In this document: one piece after another, positions 34,250-42,367 of the stretch
Numbering within the stretch: the stretch's first letter is position 1
How the letters are laid out: every line of letters begins with the position of its first letter
Source: an uncultured Eubacteriales bacterium
GTDB lineage: Bacteria > Bacillota > Clostridia > Oscillospirales > Oscillospiraceae
Length of the DNA: 64,000 bases
Direction of reading: 5' to 3'
NCBI GenBank assembly: GCA_949296115.1
Contig: CASFNR010000001.1
Location: forward strand, 1 to 64,000
The notes under the pieces: generated by a model
Seen by the model: the letters and a program-made list of their open reading frames with translations, nothing else
The model's database searches: none
What the model was told of the DNA's origin: nothing
Translations under genes and position numbers: made by a program

Positions 34250-34907
34250 GGACGAGGAAAGCCTGTGTGAATCCATCTCCTTCCAGCTGTCCAAGGAGGG
34301 ATTCGGCGTGGATGTCAGCCGGGACGGGGAAGAGGGGCTGTTCCTTGCCTGCCAGGGTGGACACGACCTGATTCTGCTGGACCGGATGCTGCCAGGAATA
34401 GACGGCATGGAGATTCTGACCCGGCTGCGCCGGGAGGGAATTTCTGTTCCGGTGATATTTCTGACGGCTCTGGGTCAGGTTCAGGACCGGACGGAAGGGT
34501 TAAATCAGGGCGCGGATGACTATATCGTCAAACCCTTTGTATTTGAAGAACTGCTGGCCCGGATTCGGTGCGTTCTGCGCCGCCCGGGAACCATCCAGCT
34601 GACGGAACGCCTTCAGTTGGGGGATGTGGTTTATGAACCCCAGGCGCTGACGGCCCGCTGCGGGGACCGGTCCATTATTTTGTCGAAAAAGCTGGGGGAA
34701 TTGCTGGAGCTGTTTCTGCGCAATCCCGGCCAGACTCTGATGCGGGAGACCATTCTTCTGCGGGTCTGGGGAATGGATTATGACGTGGAGGACGGAAATC
34801 TGGACAACTATATCTACTTCCTGCGCCGGAGCTTGGGAAAAATCGGCAGCCGCTTGCACCTTGCCACAATCCGTGGGGTTGGCTACCGCATGGAGGACAG
34901 GCCATGA
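34230..34907 (+). CDS. OmpR/VanR-family response regulator
   Basis: A 225-aa regulator with a receiver domain (DEE near residues 8-10, phospho-acceptor Asp51 in LLDRMLPG, Lys in DDYIVKPF) and a winged-helix output domain (RVWGMDYDVEDGNLDNYIYFLRR). It overlaps both neighbours and is paired with the histidine kinase. It is the natural candidate to bind the TTAGAGA direct repeats at 29716 and 36180, since OmpR-type dimers bind 11-bp-spaced repeats. Confidence 0.93.
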   Translation: MRILLIEDEESLCESISFQLSKEGFGVDVSRDGEEGLFLACQGGHDLILLDRMLPGIDGMEILTRLRREGISVPVIFLTALGQVQDRTEGLNQGADDYIVKPFVFEELLARIRCVLRRPGTIQLTERLQLGDVVYEPQALTARCGDRSIILSKKLGELLELFLRNPGQTLMRETILLRVWGMDYDVEDGNLDNYIYFLRRSLGKIGSRLHLATIRGVGYRMEDRP

Positions 34908-36178
34908 TTGGTTCGGTTCGGGGAAAATTGACCGCCTTTAATACCGCCGTCACAGCGGTGATTCTGCTGGCCATGACATTACTGTGCCTGTTCGTTTCCG
35001 AGCAGGACACCCGGCAGCAAACCCTGCAAAACTTCCACAACTACCTGAACACCCTGACCTCCTATCTCACCAGCCAGGATACCATGTCCTCCCAGTGGCT
35101 CAGGCAGGTGGAGGGGACAGGAAATGTGGCCATTTCCATTTCCGACAACGGCAAACCCCTGTTCTCCCTGCGCCATGGGCAGGGGGAGCTGTCCGGGCAG
35201 TTTCAGCAGGTGCGAAGCCGGGCAGAAGCGGATTACGATCTGTATGCGGACAAGTCCTGTGCCGGGAAGAGCTGCTCCTTCGTGATGGAAGGTGAAAACG
35301 GGGCGGATTATATCGGGGGCCTTGCGGTGGTGTCCAAGGAAAACTCTGTAATGGAGCTGATGCTGCTGTTTCCCCTGGAAGAGATGCAGCAGGGCATTGT
35401 CCGGCAGAGAACAGTGGTGTTCCTGGGGGTGGCTCTGGCTTTGGGGGTACTGTGGCTGTTTTCCTGGCATTTTACCGGGCGGATGCTCCAGCCCATCCGG
35501 GAGAGCCGCCAGCGGCAGATTGAGTTTACCGCAGCCGCCTCCCATGAACTGCGGACCCCTTTGGCGGCCATCCTCTCTGCCGCCTCCGCCATGGACCAGG
35601 CGGAGGACGCCCAGCACAGTTATTTTCTTCAACAAATCCAGGGGGAGGGCCAGCGGATGTCCCGGCTGATCGGGGACCTGCTCACCTTGAGCAGCGGAGA
35701 CAGCCAGAACTGGGAAATCCACAGGTCCCCGGCGGACCCGGACATGGTGCTGCTGGAAATCTATGAGCGCTACCTGCCTCTGGCAAAGAAGGCCGGTCTT
35801 GCCCTGGAAATCTGTGTGCCTCAGGAGCAGATTCCGGAGATTTCCATGGATCGGGAGCGAATTTGCCAGGTATTGAATATTCTCATGGACAATGCTCTGG
35901 CCTATACCCCGGCGCCGGGGCGGGTTTTGCTGGGACTGGAGGCAGGGCAGCGGAACATTCGGTTTTTTGTATCCGACACGGGGCCAGGGGTGCCGGAGGG
36001 GGAACGGAAGGATATTTTTCAGCGATTCCACCGGGGCCGGAGAGACAGGACGGACAGAAGCCACTTCGGTCTGGGCCTGAGTATTGCGGCGCAGATTGTG
36101 AACCTTCACGGAGGGAAAATCTGGGTTCAGGACGGACGTCTGGGCGGGGCTGAATTTGTCCTGGAACTGCCCCGGTGA
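34904..36178 (+). CDS. Sensor histidine kinase
   Basis: A 424-aa kinase: membrane helices at about residues 10-30 and 167-190 enclosing a 135-residue sensor, HAMP-like linker, H-box AAASHELRTPLAAIL, N-box DNALAYTP, G1 DTGPGVP and G2 GLGLSIA. It overlaps the response regulator by ATGA. The signal may be an envelope-active compound, given the neighbours (carboxypeptidase, transporter), but this is inference. Confidence 0.93.
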   Translation: MIGSVRGKLTAFNTAVTAVILLAMTLLCLFVSEQDTRQQTLQNFHNYLNTLTSYLTSQDTMSSQWLRQVEGTGNVAISISDNGKPLFSLRHGQGELSGQFQQVRSRAEADYDLYADKSCAGKSCSFVMEGENGADYIGGLAVVSKENSVMELMLLFPLEEMQQGIVRQRTVVFLGVALALGVLWLFSWHFTGRMLQPIRESRQRQIEFTAAASHELRTPLAAILSAASAMDQAEDAQHSYFLQQIQGEGQRMSRLIGDLLTLSSGDSQNWEIHRSPADPDMVLLEIYERYLPLAKKAGLALEICVPQEQIPEISMDRERICQVLNILMDNALAYTPAPGRVLLGLEAGQRNIRFFVSDTGPGVPEGERKDIFQRFHRGRRDRTDRSHFGLGLSIAAQIVNLHGGKIWVQDGRLGGAEFVLELPR

Positions 36179-36179
36179 T

Positions 36180-36212
36180 TTAGAGATGGGTTAGAGACTC
36201 CTGTGTTATCCT
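36180..36212 (+). promoter_or_regulatory. Response-regulator-type promoter: TTAGAGA direct repeat 2
   Basis: TTAGAGA at 36180-36186 and 36191-36197, with -10 TATCCT at 36207-36212. Repeat period (11) and distance to the -10 (16 from the second repeat start) are the same as at 29716-29748. Confidence 0.7.
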
Positions 36213-36241
36213 TTGGGTATCTTACCGAAGGAGGAAAGAAT

Positions 36242-38494
36242 ATGAAACCAATCAAACAAATGTTGTGCTGGATGCTGGCAGCTCTGTGCCTGGCGGGCTG
36301 CTTCTCCGGCTGTCAAAAAGAGGAAGCCATCGTTACCGAGGCTGTCCCCACCCAGAGCAGCGGCGCCATGGGCCGCTATGTGGAGCAGTCCATCCCCTTG
36401 CCGGAGTGCCAGTATGCCAAGGATCTGGTTATGCTAGAGGACGGCAGACTCCGGGTGTCCCTGATTCTGGAGGACAATTCTGCCATCGTCTGCACCACCG
36501 GGGCGGACCGTTCTGCCTGGGAGGACACCTGGGGAGTCCCGGAAGAAATTCTGGCTACAGGTTCTGTGTCCAAGCTGACACTCTCTCCGGATGGGAAAAT
36601 GTTCTGCCATACCTGGAAGGATGCAGATGAACAGGGAAATTATGGCTACCATTTCTGGGTGATCGAATCAGATAGAAGTTATCGGGAGCTTCCCATTTCT
36701 TACCCGGATGTAGATTATACCATGGGCTACCTGATTCCCGACTGTGACTTTACCAACAGCGGAAAGCTGATGATGGAGCTTCAGCAGGATGAGGTCTGCC
36801 AGCTCGATCTGGAAACCGGTGCTGTGGGCGAGAACCTCAATGAAGTGGAACCCAGGGTTCTCAAAATGGGCTGCGGCGGCGAGAATACATACATTATGGG
36901 CTGGGATACCGTCAGCGCCAACATCGACGGCGAAACCGCCGCTCTGGACAACGCCATGGGCCAGCAGATTGTGGATGCCCTCCGGGACAACGAGGGCAAC
37001 ACCCCCAAAATCGCATTCTGGGAAAATTCGGAGGGCTATCTGTTCTTCATCACCCAGATGGGCCTATATAGCTTTGTGCCCGGGGGCAGCGTGGTGGAGG
37101 AACTGATCGACGGCTCCCGGACTACCCTGGGCGACACCAGATTTCTGCCTGTGGCCATGACCGGAGCGGAGGATGACACCTTTTATGTGCTGGGCAGCCG
37201 GGGTGACACGGGAGCCATGCTGCTGCACTACACCTATGATACGGAAATCCCCACCGTGTCGGATACCCAGCTGACCATCTACAGCCTGTATGAGAGCGAA
37301 GACCTGCCTCAGATGATCTCCCAGTACCAGGTGGCCCATCCGGAGGTGATGGTGGAGCTGGAAATCGGCATGACCGGGGAGGACGGCATCACCGTCAGCG
37401 ATGCCATCCGCACCCTGAACACGGAAATTCTGGCGGGCAAAGGCCCGGACCTGATCTGCCTGGACGGATTTAACCTGAATACTTACCAGGAAAAGGGCTT
37501 GCTGGCAGATGTCAGCGAAATTCTCAGCCAGTCGGAACCCACGCTCACCCAGGTGACCCGGTGCTTTGAACAGGACGGCAAAATCTACGCCGTTCCCACC
37601 GGCTTCATTCTGCCTGCCATGTACGGACCCAGCCACATTGTCTCCCAGATTCACGACTGGGATTCCCTGGTGGCTGCCGTCGGGCAGGCCAAGGCGGAGC
37701 GGCCGGATTCTTTTGGCGTTCTGGCAGCCTTTCAGCCGGTAACCACTGCGGATGAGTTCTATGACAGTTATTCCTCTGCCTGGATTAACCCGGATGGAAC
37801 GGTGAATGAGGAAAAACTGACGGAATTCTACGCTAATATGCAGAGAGTCTACGACCTGGACGCAGAACTCCAGGAGGTGTGGGCGGACCGTATTTATGAG
37901 GAGCCTTCGTTTTACCCTGGCGAATACACGGGATTTCTTGGCTCTTTGTCCATGGGGAATTATTGTATCGGTTTCGGTACTTTGAATGGAATGCGGGTAT
38001 GGGCGGATTCCCTTGCAGCTGATCAATATCTGGATGACTACCAGACGGCTTTGTTGGAGCTGGGAGACAGCGGCGTCTTTGTGCCCAAGGGAATCATGGG
38101 CATCCTGACCACCAGCGAACATCCCCAGGCGGCTGGGTCCTTCCTGCAGTTCATGCTCAGCCAGGAGGTTCAGTCCAAGGATCTGAGCTACTGCTTCCCG
38201 GTGAACCAGGCGGTTTTCGACCAGGAAACCACCGAGGAGCGAATTGTTGATAGCTACATGAGCTTTACCGATGCCGATGGCAACAAAATTGGCGTCCAGG
38301 CCCAGTACCCGGATGCCCAGGACCGGGAAAATCTGAGAACCTGGGTGGATAACCTGACCACCCCGGCCTCCACGGACTTCATCATCCGCAGCACCGTGCT
38401 GGATCAGATGACCGCCTGCCTGCTCAAGGAAATCACCCCGGAGCAAGCAGCCCAGAATGCCATGAAGACCATCAATCTCTACCTTGCGGAGTAA
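36242..38494 (+). CDS. Large extracellular solute-binding lipoprotein
   Basis: A 750-aa lipoprotein with signal peptide and lipobox LAGC (Cys near residue 19). The first half (about 40-340) is beta-rich and WD/propeller-like; the second half (about 345-745) is a type 1 solute-binding domain (VMVELEIGMTGEDG ... GPDLICLDGFNL ... PTGFILPAMYG). Such fused proteins are common in Oscillospiraceae sugar-type ABC systems. GGAGG lies before ATG 36242, chosen over an upstream start at 36203. It is likely the receptor for the permease pair 29783-31494. Confidence 0.85.
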   Translation: MKPIKQMLCWMLAALCLAGCFSGCQKEEAIVTEAVPTQSSGAMGRYVEQSIPLPECQYAKDLVMLEDGRLRVSLILEDNSAIVCTTGADRSAWEDTWGVPEEILATGSVSKLTLSPDGKMFCHTWKDADEQGNYGYHFWVIESDRSYRELPISYPDVDYTMGYLIPDCDFTNSGKLMMELQQDEVCQLDLETGAVGENLNEVEPRVLKMGCGGENTYIMGWDTVSANIDGETAALDNAMGQQIVDALRDNEGNTPKIAFWENSEGYLFFITQMGLYSFVPGGSVVEELIDGSRTTLGDTRFLPVAMTGAEDDTFYVLGSRGDTGAMLLHYTYDTEIPTVSDTQLTIYSLYESEDLPQMISQYQVAHPEVMVELEIGMTGEDGITVSDAIRTLNTEILAGKGPDLICLDGFNLNTYQEKGLLADVSEILSQSEPTLTQVTRCFEQDGKIYAVPTGFILPAMYGPSHIVSQIHDWDSLVAAVGQAKAERPDSFGVLAAFQPVTTADEFYDSYSSAWINPDGTVNEEKLTEFYANMQRVYDLDAELQEVWADRIYEEPSFYPGEYTGFLGSLSMGNYCIGFGTLNGMRVWADSLAADQYLDDYQTALLELGDSGVFVPKGIMGILTTSEHPQAAGSFLQFMLSQEVQSKDLSYCFPVNQAVFDQETTEERIVDSYMSFTDADGNKIGVQAQYPDAQDRENLRTWVDNLTTPASTDFIIRSTVLDQMTACLLKEITPEQAAQNAMKTINLYLAE

Positions 38495-38500
38495 CCACTC

Positions 38501-39277
38501 ATGGAAGAGAATGCGCAATTCCCGGTGCCATCTGCGGAGGAAGAGCCTACCCTGGCCCAGCGGCATGCCCGAAGGGCAAAGAGCAGAAAGAAACACTTCG
38601 GGGTTACCGGCTGGGTGCTGGCCATTCTGGCGGTCTGGTTTTTGCTGGTCAATCCTCTGAGCATTTCCTGGATGGATGTGCTGCCGTTTCTGGGGAAGAC
38701 AGCAGATGTCAGTGGGGACTGGAAACTGATTCTGGTAAACTACGAATACCGGCTGCCGGAGGATTATCCGGTGGGACTGACCGAACTATCCAACGGCGAG
38801 CAGGTTGACAGCCGGATGTACCCGGCCCTTCAGCAGATGTTTGACGCCATGCGGGCAGATGGCGTCTATCCCGTCGTGGCTTCCGGTTACCGGACAGCAG
38901 AAGAGCAGCAGGAACTGCTGGACGAAAGAATTCAGGAATACCGGGATGCGGGATACTCCCGGAAATCGGCCAAGGAAGCTGCTTTGCTCCGGGTGGCCAA
39001 GCCTGGGACCAGCGAGCACCAGCTGGGACTGGCGGTGGACATCAACCAGGAGGGCACTCGCTCCACCGCTTCCCAGGTCTATACCTGGTTGGAGGAAAAC
39101 GCCTGGGAATACGGCTTTATTCAGCGGTACCCGGAGGGCAAATCCGAAATCACCGGCATCACCAACGAACCATGGCATTACCGCTATGTGGGAAATCCCG
39201 CCGCCGAAGAAATCACCCGATTTCATAAAGCAAGAGCGGGTCTGTTTCCTTTGAGACAGGCCCGCTTCCTTGCTTGA
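38501..39277 (+). CDS. D-alanyl-D-alanine carboxypeptidase, M15B (VanY-like)
   Basis: A 258-aa protein with one N-terminal membrane helix (about residues 35-53) and an extracellular M15B peptidase domain: VVASGYRTAEEQ, the zinc/active-site block GTSEHQLGLAVDIN and NEPWHYRYVG are all present. It trims the terminal D-Ala of peptidoglycan stem peptides. Beside a VanRS-like system this suggests envelope remodelling. It follows the solute-binding gene by 6 nt. The 3' end of the reading frame lies in a terminator hairpin. Confidence 0.92.
   Translation: MEENAQFPVPSAEEEPTLAQRHARRAKSRKKHFGVTGWVLAILAVWFLLVNPLSISWMDVLPFLGKTADVSGDWKLILVNYEYRLPEDYPVGLTELSNGEQVDSRMYPALQQMFDAMRADGVYPVVASGYRTAEEQQELLDERIQEYRDAGYSRKSAKEAALLRVAKPGTSEHQLGLAVDINQEGTRSTASQVYTWLEENAWEYGFIQRYPEGKSEITGITNEPWHYRYVGNPAAEEITRFHKARAGLFPLRQARFLA
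39235..39268 (+). terminator. Terminator overlapping the carboxypeptidase gene end
   Basis: GCGGGTCTGT / ACAGGCCCGC forms a stem inside the last codons, with a weak T-rich tail. Another strong hairpin at 39405-39440 follows. Confidence 0.55.
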
Positions 39278-39404
39278 TGTCCGATCAACAGGGGAATGAT
39301 AGAGATATGGATTGCAGGGACGCCCGGACTTAGGATAATCTTAGGAATTCGCCAATAAGACTTTAAGATTCAAATGGGCTTTGTTCTGCTATACCTGAAC
39401 ATTG

Positions 39405-39445
39405 TTGGGAGGATTGCCGCTTTGCTGGCAATCCTCCCAATTCTT
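39405..39445. terminator. Hairpin terminator between convergent operons
   Basis: TTGGGAGGATTGCC / GGCAATCCTCCCAA is a perfect 14-bp stem, 34 bases from the end of the anti-sigma gene on the minus strand. Confidence 0.75.
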
Positions 39446-39478
39446 GCATTCCTTTCGGTGTATTTTCAAATGTTTGAA

Positions 39479-41539
39479 TCAGTTCAGAAGGTCGGAAATC
39501 GGCAGCATTCCCTGGTCGATGCGGGGATACTTTGCCAGAATTGCGTTGGCTTCTTCCTCAGTAATGGGAACCTCATCCCACCAGTCTCCATACCAGGAGG
39601 CGTTGGATTTGTTGTAAACTACGAAGTCCAGGACTTCCGTTTCCAGTCCATCGCACCGCAGGAATTCATGCCCATCCTTTTCTACCCCAAAACCCCCAGC
39701 GTGGCGTGTATCCACATGCTCCAATACACCATCCTCACAGAGATAGAAGTCGGAGGCAAATCCTGTCACGATACCATAACGATAGGTCAGAGCCAAGCAG
39801 TAGTAGTCCGTGTTGCCCAGGAGAGAATCATTTTCCCTCTTCAGGAGCAAATCGTCCACACCGTCCCCGTTAATGTCCAGAATCCGGTAGTGGCTGTAGT
39901 GCATATTTTCCCGCTCATTCAAGTACGTTTTGTAAATGTCCAGCAGCTCTGCATCGGAAACCCGCACATCCTTTTCGTTCAAATAGTCTGAGAGCGTCTG
40001 ATCTTCGGACAGAGGATAGTTCATCACGCTCTTCCAGTCCAGGGAAATTCTGGGATACTGGGCCATAAAGGACAGTGCTTCCTCCGCAGTCACTTCTTCG
40101 GCATCCAGGCTGTTAAATTCCGGCATAAAGCTCCACTTACCACCTATCAGGCTCAGCCCGCCAATCCATTCTCCCATGGATTCGTAATCCAAATCCATCC
40201 AGGCTGTATCACTGTCCGCTTTCAGATAATAATGTTGTGCACGATCATCCAGTTCCGGGTCAGTATGATAACGTTCCAGCACATGCCCTTCACACAAAAA
40301 GGTATTATTCCCCCAGAACCACTGAACTTCGCCATCTTGAATCGTGTGCCACTCATCAATGGCTCCATCACTATCCTCATCCAGCAGCAGTTCCTCAACT
40401 CCATCGCCGGTTAAATCGAAAAACGTATACTGCGCCCTATTATTCGGGAGGACGTATCGGCTTATTAATACCTCACTGAAATTCGTGTAAGTTTCCGGCT
40501 CATAAGCTGTTTCCGCATCATGGGCAGCATCGGATTCCGCCAGCTTTTCCATCACAGCCTCCCGGTCCAGAATCTGGGGCTGTATGGAATAGTCAAACAC
40601 ATCCGCCACCATTTCCAACTGCTCTTTTGTCATGATTTCCTCTGCTGTGGGGTAGGCACTGCCGGAAAAATTTCCGTCAACAAGAAGAACCATAACGGCC
40701 TCGGAAAGGTCCGCAATAATATAGCAATTACCTTTGTGATCGAGCGCAAGTAAAAGTACTGTTCCATCACGGGTTGTGTAGTTCCACTGCTGAAAGAGGC
40801 TCAAATCCATCCCCCACAAAGTATTTCCAGGAAAATAGTCTTTTCGGGCATAGAGGACTTTGGCCCACAGTTTCGTGTCAATCTCCTTTAATTTCACACT
40901 TATTTCCAGCCGCAAATTATGTGGTGGATAAAGCAGACCGGAAAGACCAATCATTTCTGCGCCACTATCCGGCAGTATCAGAGAGCCGACTCCGGATTCC
41001 TCCAGGAAAATTTCACTTTGCCATCCCTGGAAAGTAATCCATTCTCCCAATAACTTCAGGTCGTATTTTTGAGCAATCTCGTCCACCATTTCCACCATTT
41101 CCTGGGTATAACAGGAGTAGGTGTATTCATACTGATTGGGGATTTCTGGATGGTCTGGATTGTTGTCCATAAGCGCTCCATCTGGGTCATAGGTTTCCAG
41201 GAAATCGGACCATTCTTTCGTTGCCAGTTGAATGGGATCTCCACTATGACCAAACGGCGTCAGCACATCCCATTCCTTTTCAACCGGCTCGATAGCTTTC
41301 CCGGAATCGTCAAAGGTCTTGGTATAAGTTTCTTTACCCACGGACATATCCTGCAGCCGAAGGGTATACACCACAGCACAGCCAACCAGCAAGAGCGTAA
41401 TGGCAACAATGGCTGCAATCAGAAGGGGCCTGCGCAATGCCCGGCGACTTTTTTCCGCACAGATTAGGCCCCTCTCTGCTTCGTCATAATATTGGGGGTT
41501 GATATTTCCCAGTTCAATCAGTAAATCTTTCCCGGTCAT
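39479..41539 (-). CDS. Membrane anti-sigma-like sensor with DxDGDG repeats (pair 3)
   Basis: A 686-aa paralogue of the 27557 protein along its whole length: N-terminus LLIELGNINPQYYDEAE, helix with LLLVGC (Cys54), NQYEYTYSCYTQEMVEMVDE block, acidic loop DINGDGVDDLLLK, and the ending EEEANAILAKYPRIDQ. A further loop, DLTGDGVEELLLDEDSDG, lies mid-protein. It overlaps the sigma gene at 41536 by ATGA. Duplicated sensor units inside one element are notable. Confidence 0.7.
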   Translation of the reverse strand: MTGKDLLIELGNINPQYYDEAERGLICAEKSRRALRRPLLIAAIVAITLLLVGCAVVYTLRLQDMSVGKETYTKTFDDSGKAIEPVEKEWDVLTPFGHSGDPIQLATKEWSDFLETYDPDGALMDNNPDHPEIPNQYEYTYSCYTQEMVEMVDEIAQKYDLKLLGEWITFQGWQSEIFLEESGVGSLILPDSGAEMIGLSGLLYPPHNLRLEISVKLKEIDTKLWAKVLYARKDYFPGNTLWGMDLSLFQQWNYTTRDGTVLLLALDHKGNCYIIADLSEAVMVLLVDGNFSGSAYPTAEEIMTKEQLEMVADVFDYSIQPQILDREAVMEKLAESDAAHDAETAYEPETYTNFSEVLISRYVLPNNRAQYTFFDLTGDGVEELLLDEDSDGAIDEWHTIQDGEVQWFWGNNTFLCEGHVLERYHTDPELDDRAQHYYLKADSDTAWMDLDYESMGEWIGGLSLIGGKWSFMPEFNSLDAEEVTAEEALSFMAQYPRISLDWKSVMNYPLSEDQTLSDYLNEKDVRVSDAELLDIYKTYLNERENMHYSHYRILDINGDGVDDLLLKRENDSLLGNTDYYCLALTYRYGIVTGFASDFYLCEDGVLEHVDTRHAGGFGVEKDGHEFLRCDGLETEVLDFVVYNKSNASWYGDWWDEVPITEEEANAILAKYPRIDQGMLPISDLLN

Positions 41540-42090
41540 ACAGAAATTCCCTCCTTCGCAAGATAGGTGTACAGTTTTGCCCTTGTCCGATGCAGCTGCG
41601 TCTTGACCTTGCTCTGGCTGATGCCATATCGGGATGCGATTTCAGCAACCGTCTCCACATACAGATATCGGCGGAGGAAGATTAAGCGGCTTTCTTGCGG
41701 CAAAGTATCCAGGAACGCCTCCAACACCCGTTTGAGTTCCTTTCCCTCCATCTGGAAATCCTGCCTACTGTCGGGAATACAGTTTTCCATCTCCTGTGTC
41801 AGCGCCACGACCTCGGCTTTACGCTTGGCAGCCAATTTCCAGTCCAGACAGTTAAAGGACAAATTGCGGCATATGGACGCCAGGAAAGCATAAAAATACC
41901 TGGGACGCTTGGGAGGAATGGACTTCCAGGCTGCCATATAGGTATCGCTTACCTGTTCTTCTGCATCCTCCCGATTGTTAAGAATGTTATGGGAAAGCAT
42001 AAACAGTTTCCTGCCGTAAGCATTGTCTGTTTCTTTTACTGCCTGCTCATTTCTCTCCCAGTATAATGCGATGATTTTCGCATCTTCCAC
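41536..42090 (-). CDS. ECF-type RNA polymerase sigma factor (pair 3)
   Basis: A 184-aa sigma factor, close paralogue of the pair 1 sigma factor (22921): AEEQVSDTYMAAWKSIPPKRP in region 2, KRKAEVVALTQEMENCIPD in the linker, RRYLYVETVAEIASRYGISQ in region 4. It starts at GTG behind AAAGGAGTGA, with the shared AGGGTGAGGAGCACATT leader at about 42111-42127. Confidence 0.9.
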   Translation of the reverse strand: MEDAKIIALYWERNEQAVKETDNAYGRKLFMLSHNILNNREDAEEQVSDTYMAAWKSIPPKRPRYFYAFLASICRNLSFNCLDWKLAAKRKAEVVALTQEMENCIPDSRQDFQMEGKELKRVLEAFLDTLPQESRLIFLRRYLYVETVAEIASRYGISQSKVKTQLHRTRAKLYTYLAKEGISV

Positions 42091-42110
42091 TTGGGCTCAC
42101 TCCTTTCTCA

Positions 42111-42127
42111 ATGTGCTCCTCACCCTG
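42111..42127 (-). promoter_or_regulatory. Conserved leader motif before sigma gene 3
   Basis: AGGGTGAGGAGCACATT on the minus strand; counterpart of the motif at 23501-23521. Confidence 0.4.
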
Positions 42128-42330
42128 TTAGTAAGAATCCGAGCGGGAAAGGTTACATCTATTTTAGCAATTATTTTGCAAAATGAAAACGTACAATTCA
42201 GGGAGATGTTTTTAAAGCAGAAAACCCGGCAGAAAACACCGATGCGTCCAGTTTATGCAATGGAACGACAAAATAACTGCACCCCATTTCTTTGGAACAA
42301 GCAAATACTCGTACTTCCCAGAAAAATGAG

Positions 42331-42357
42331 GTGCAGCTGGTCCAGCGTAGCTGCCAT
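42331..42357 (-). terminator. Weak terminator after the DUF4179-like gene
   Basis: GCAGCT / AGCTGC stem with a 10-nt loop followed on the minus strand by CACCTCATTTTTC. Confidence 0.45.
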
Positions 42358-42367
42358 TTATATTCCG

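Noticed and set aside
34979..36109. Long open frame on the minus strand opposite the histidine kinase
   Set aside because: The kinase frame has all H, N and G boxes; the opposite frame is low-complexity His/Gln/Pro-rich shadow.
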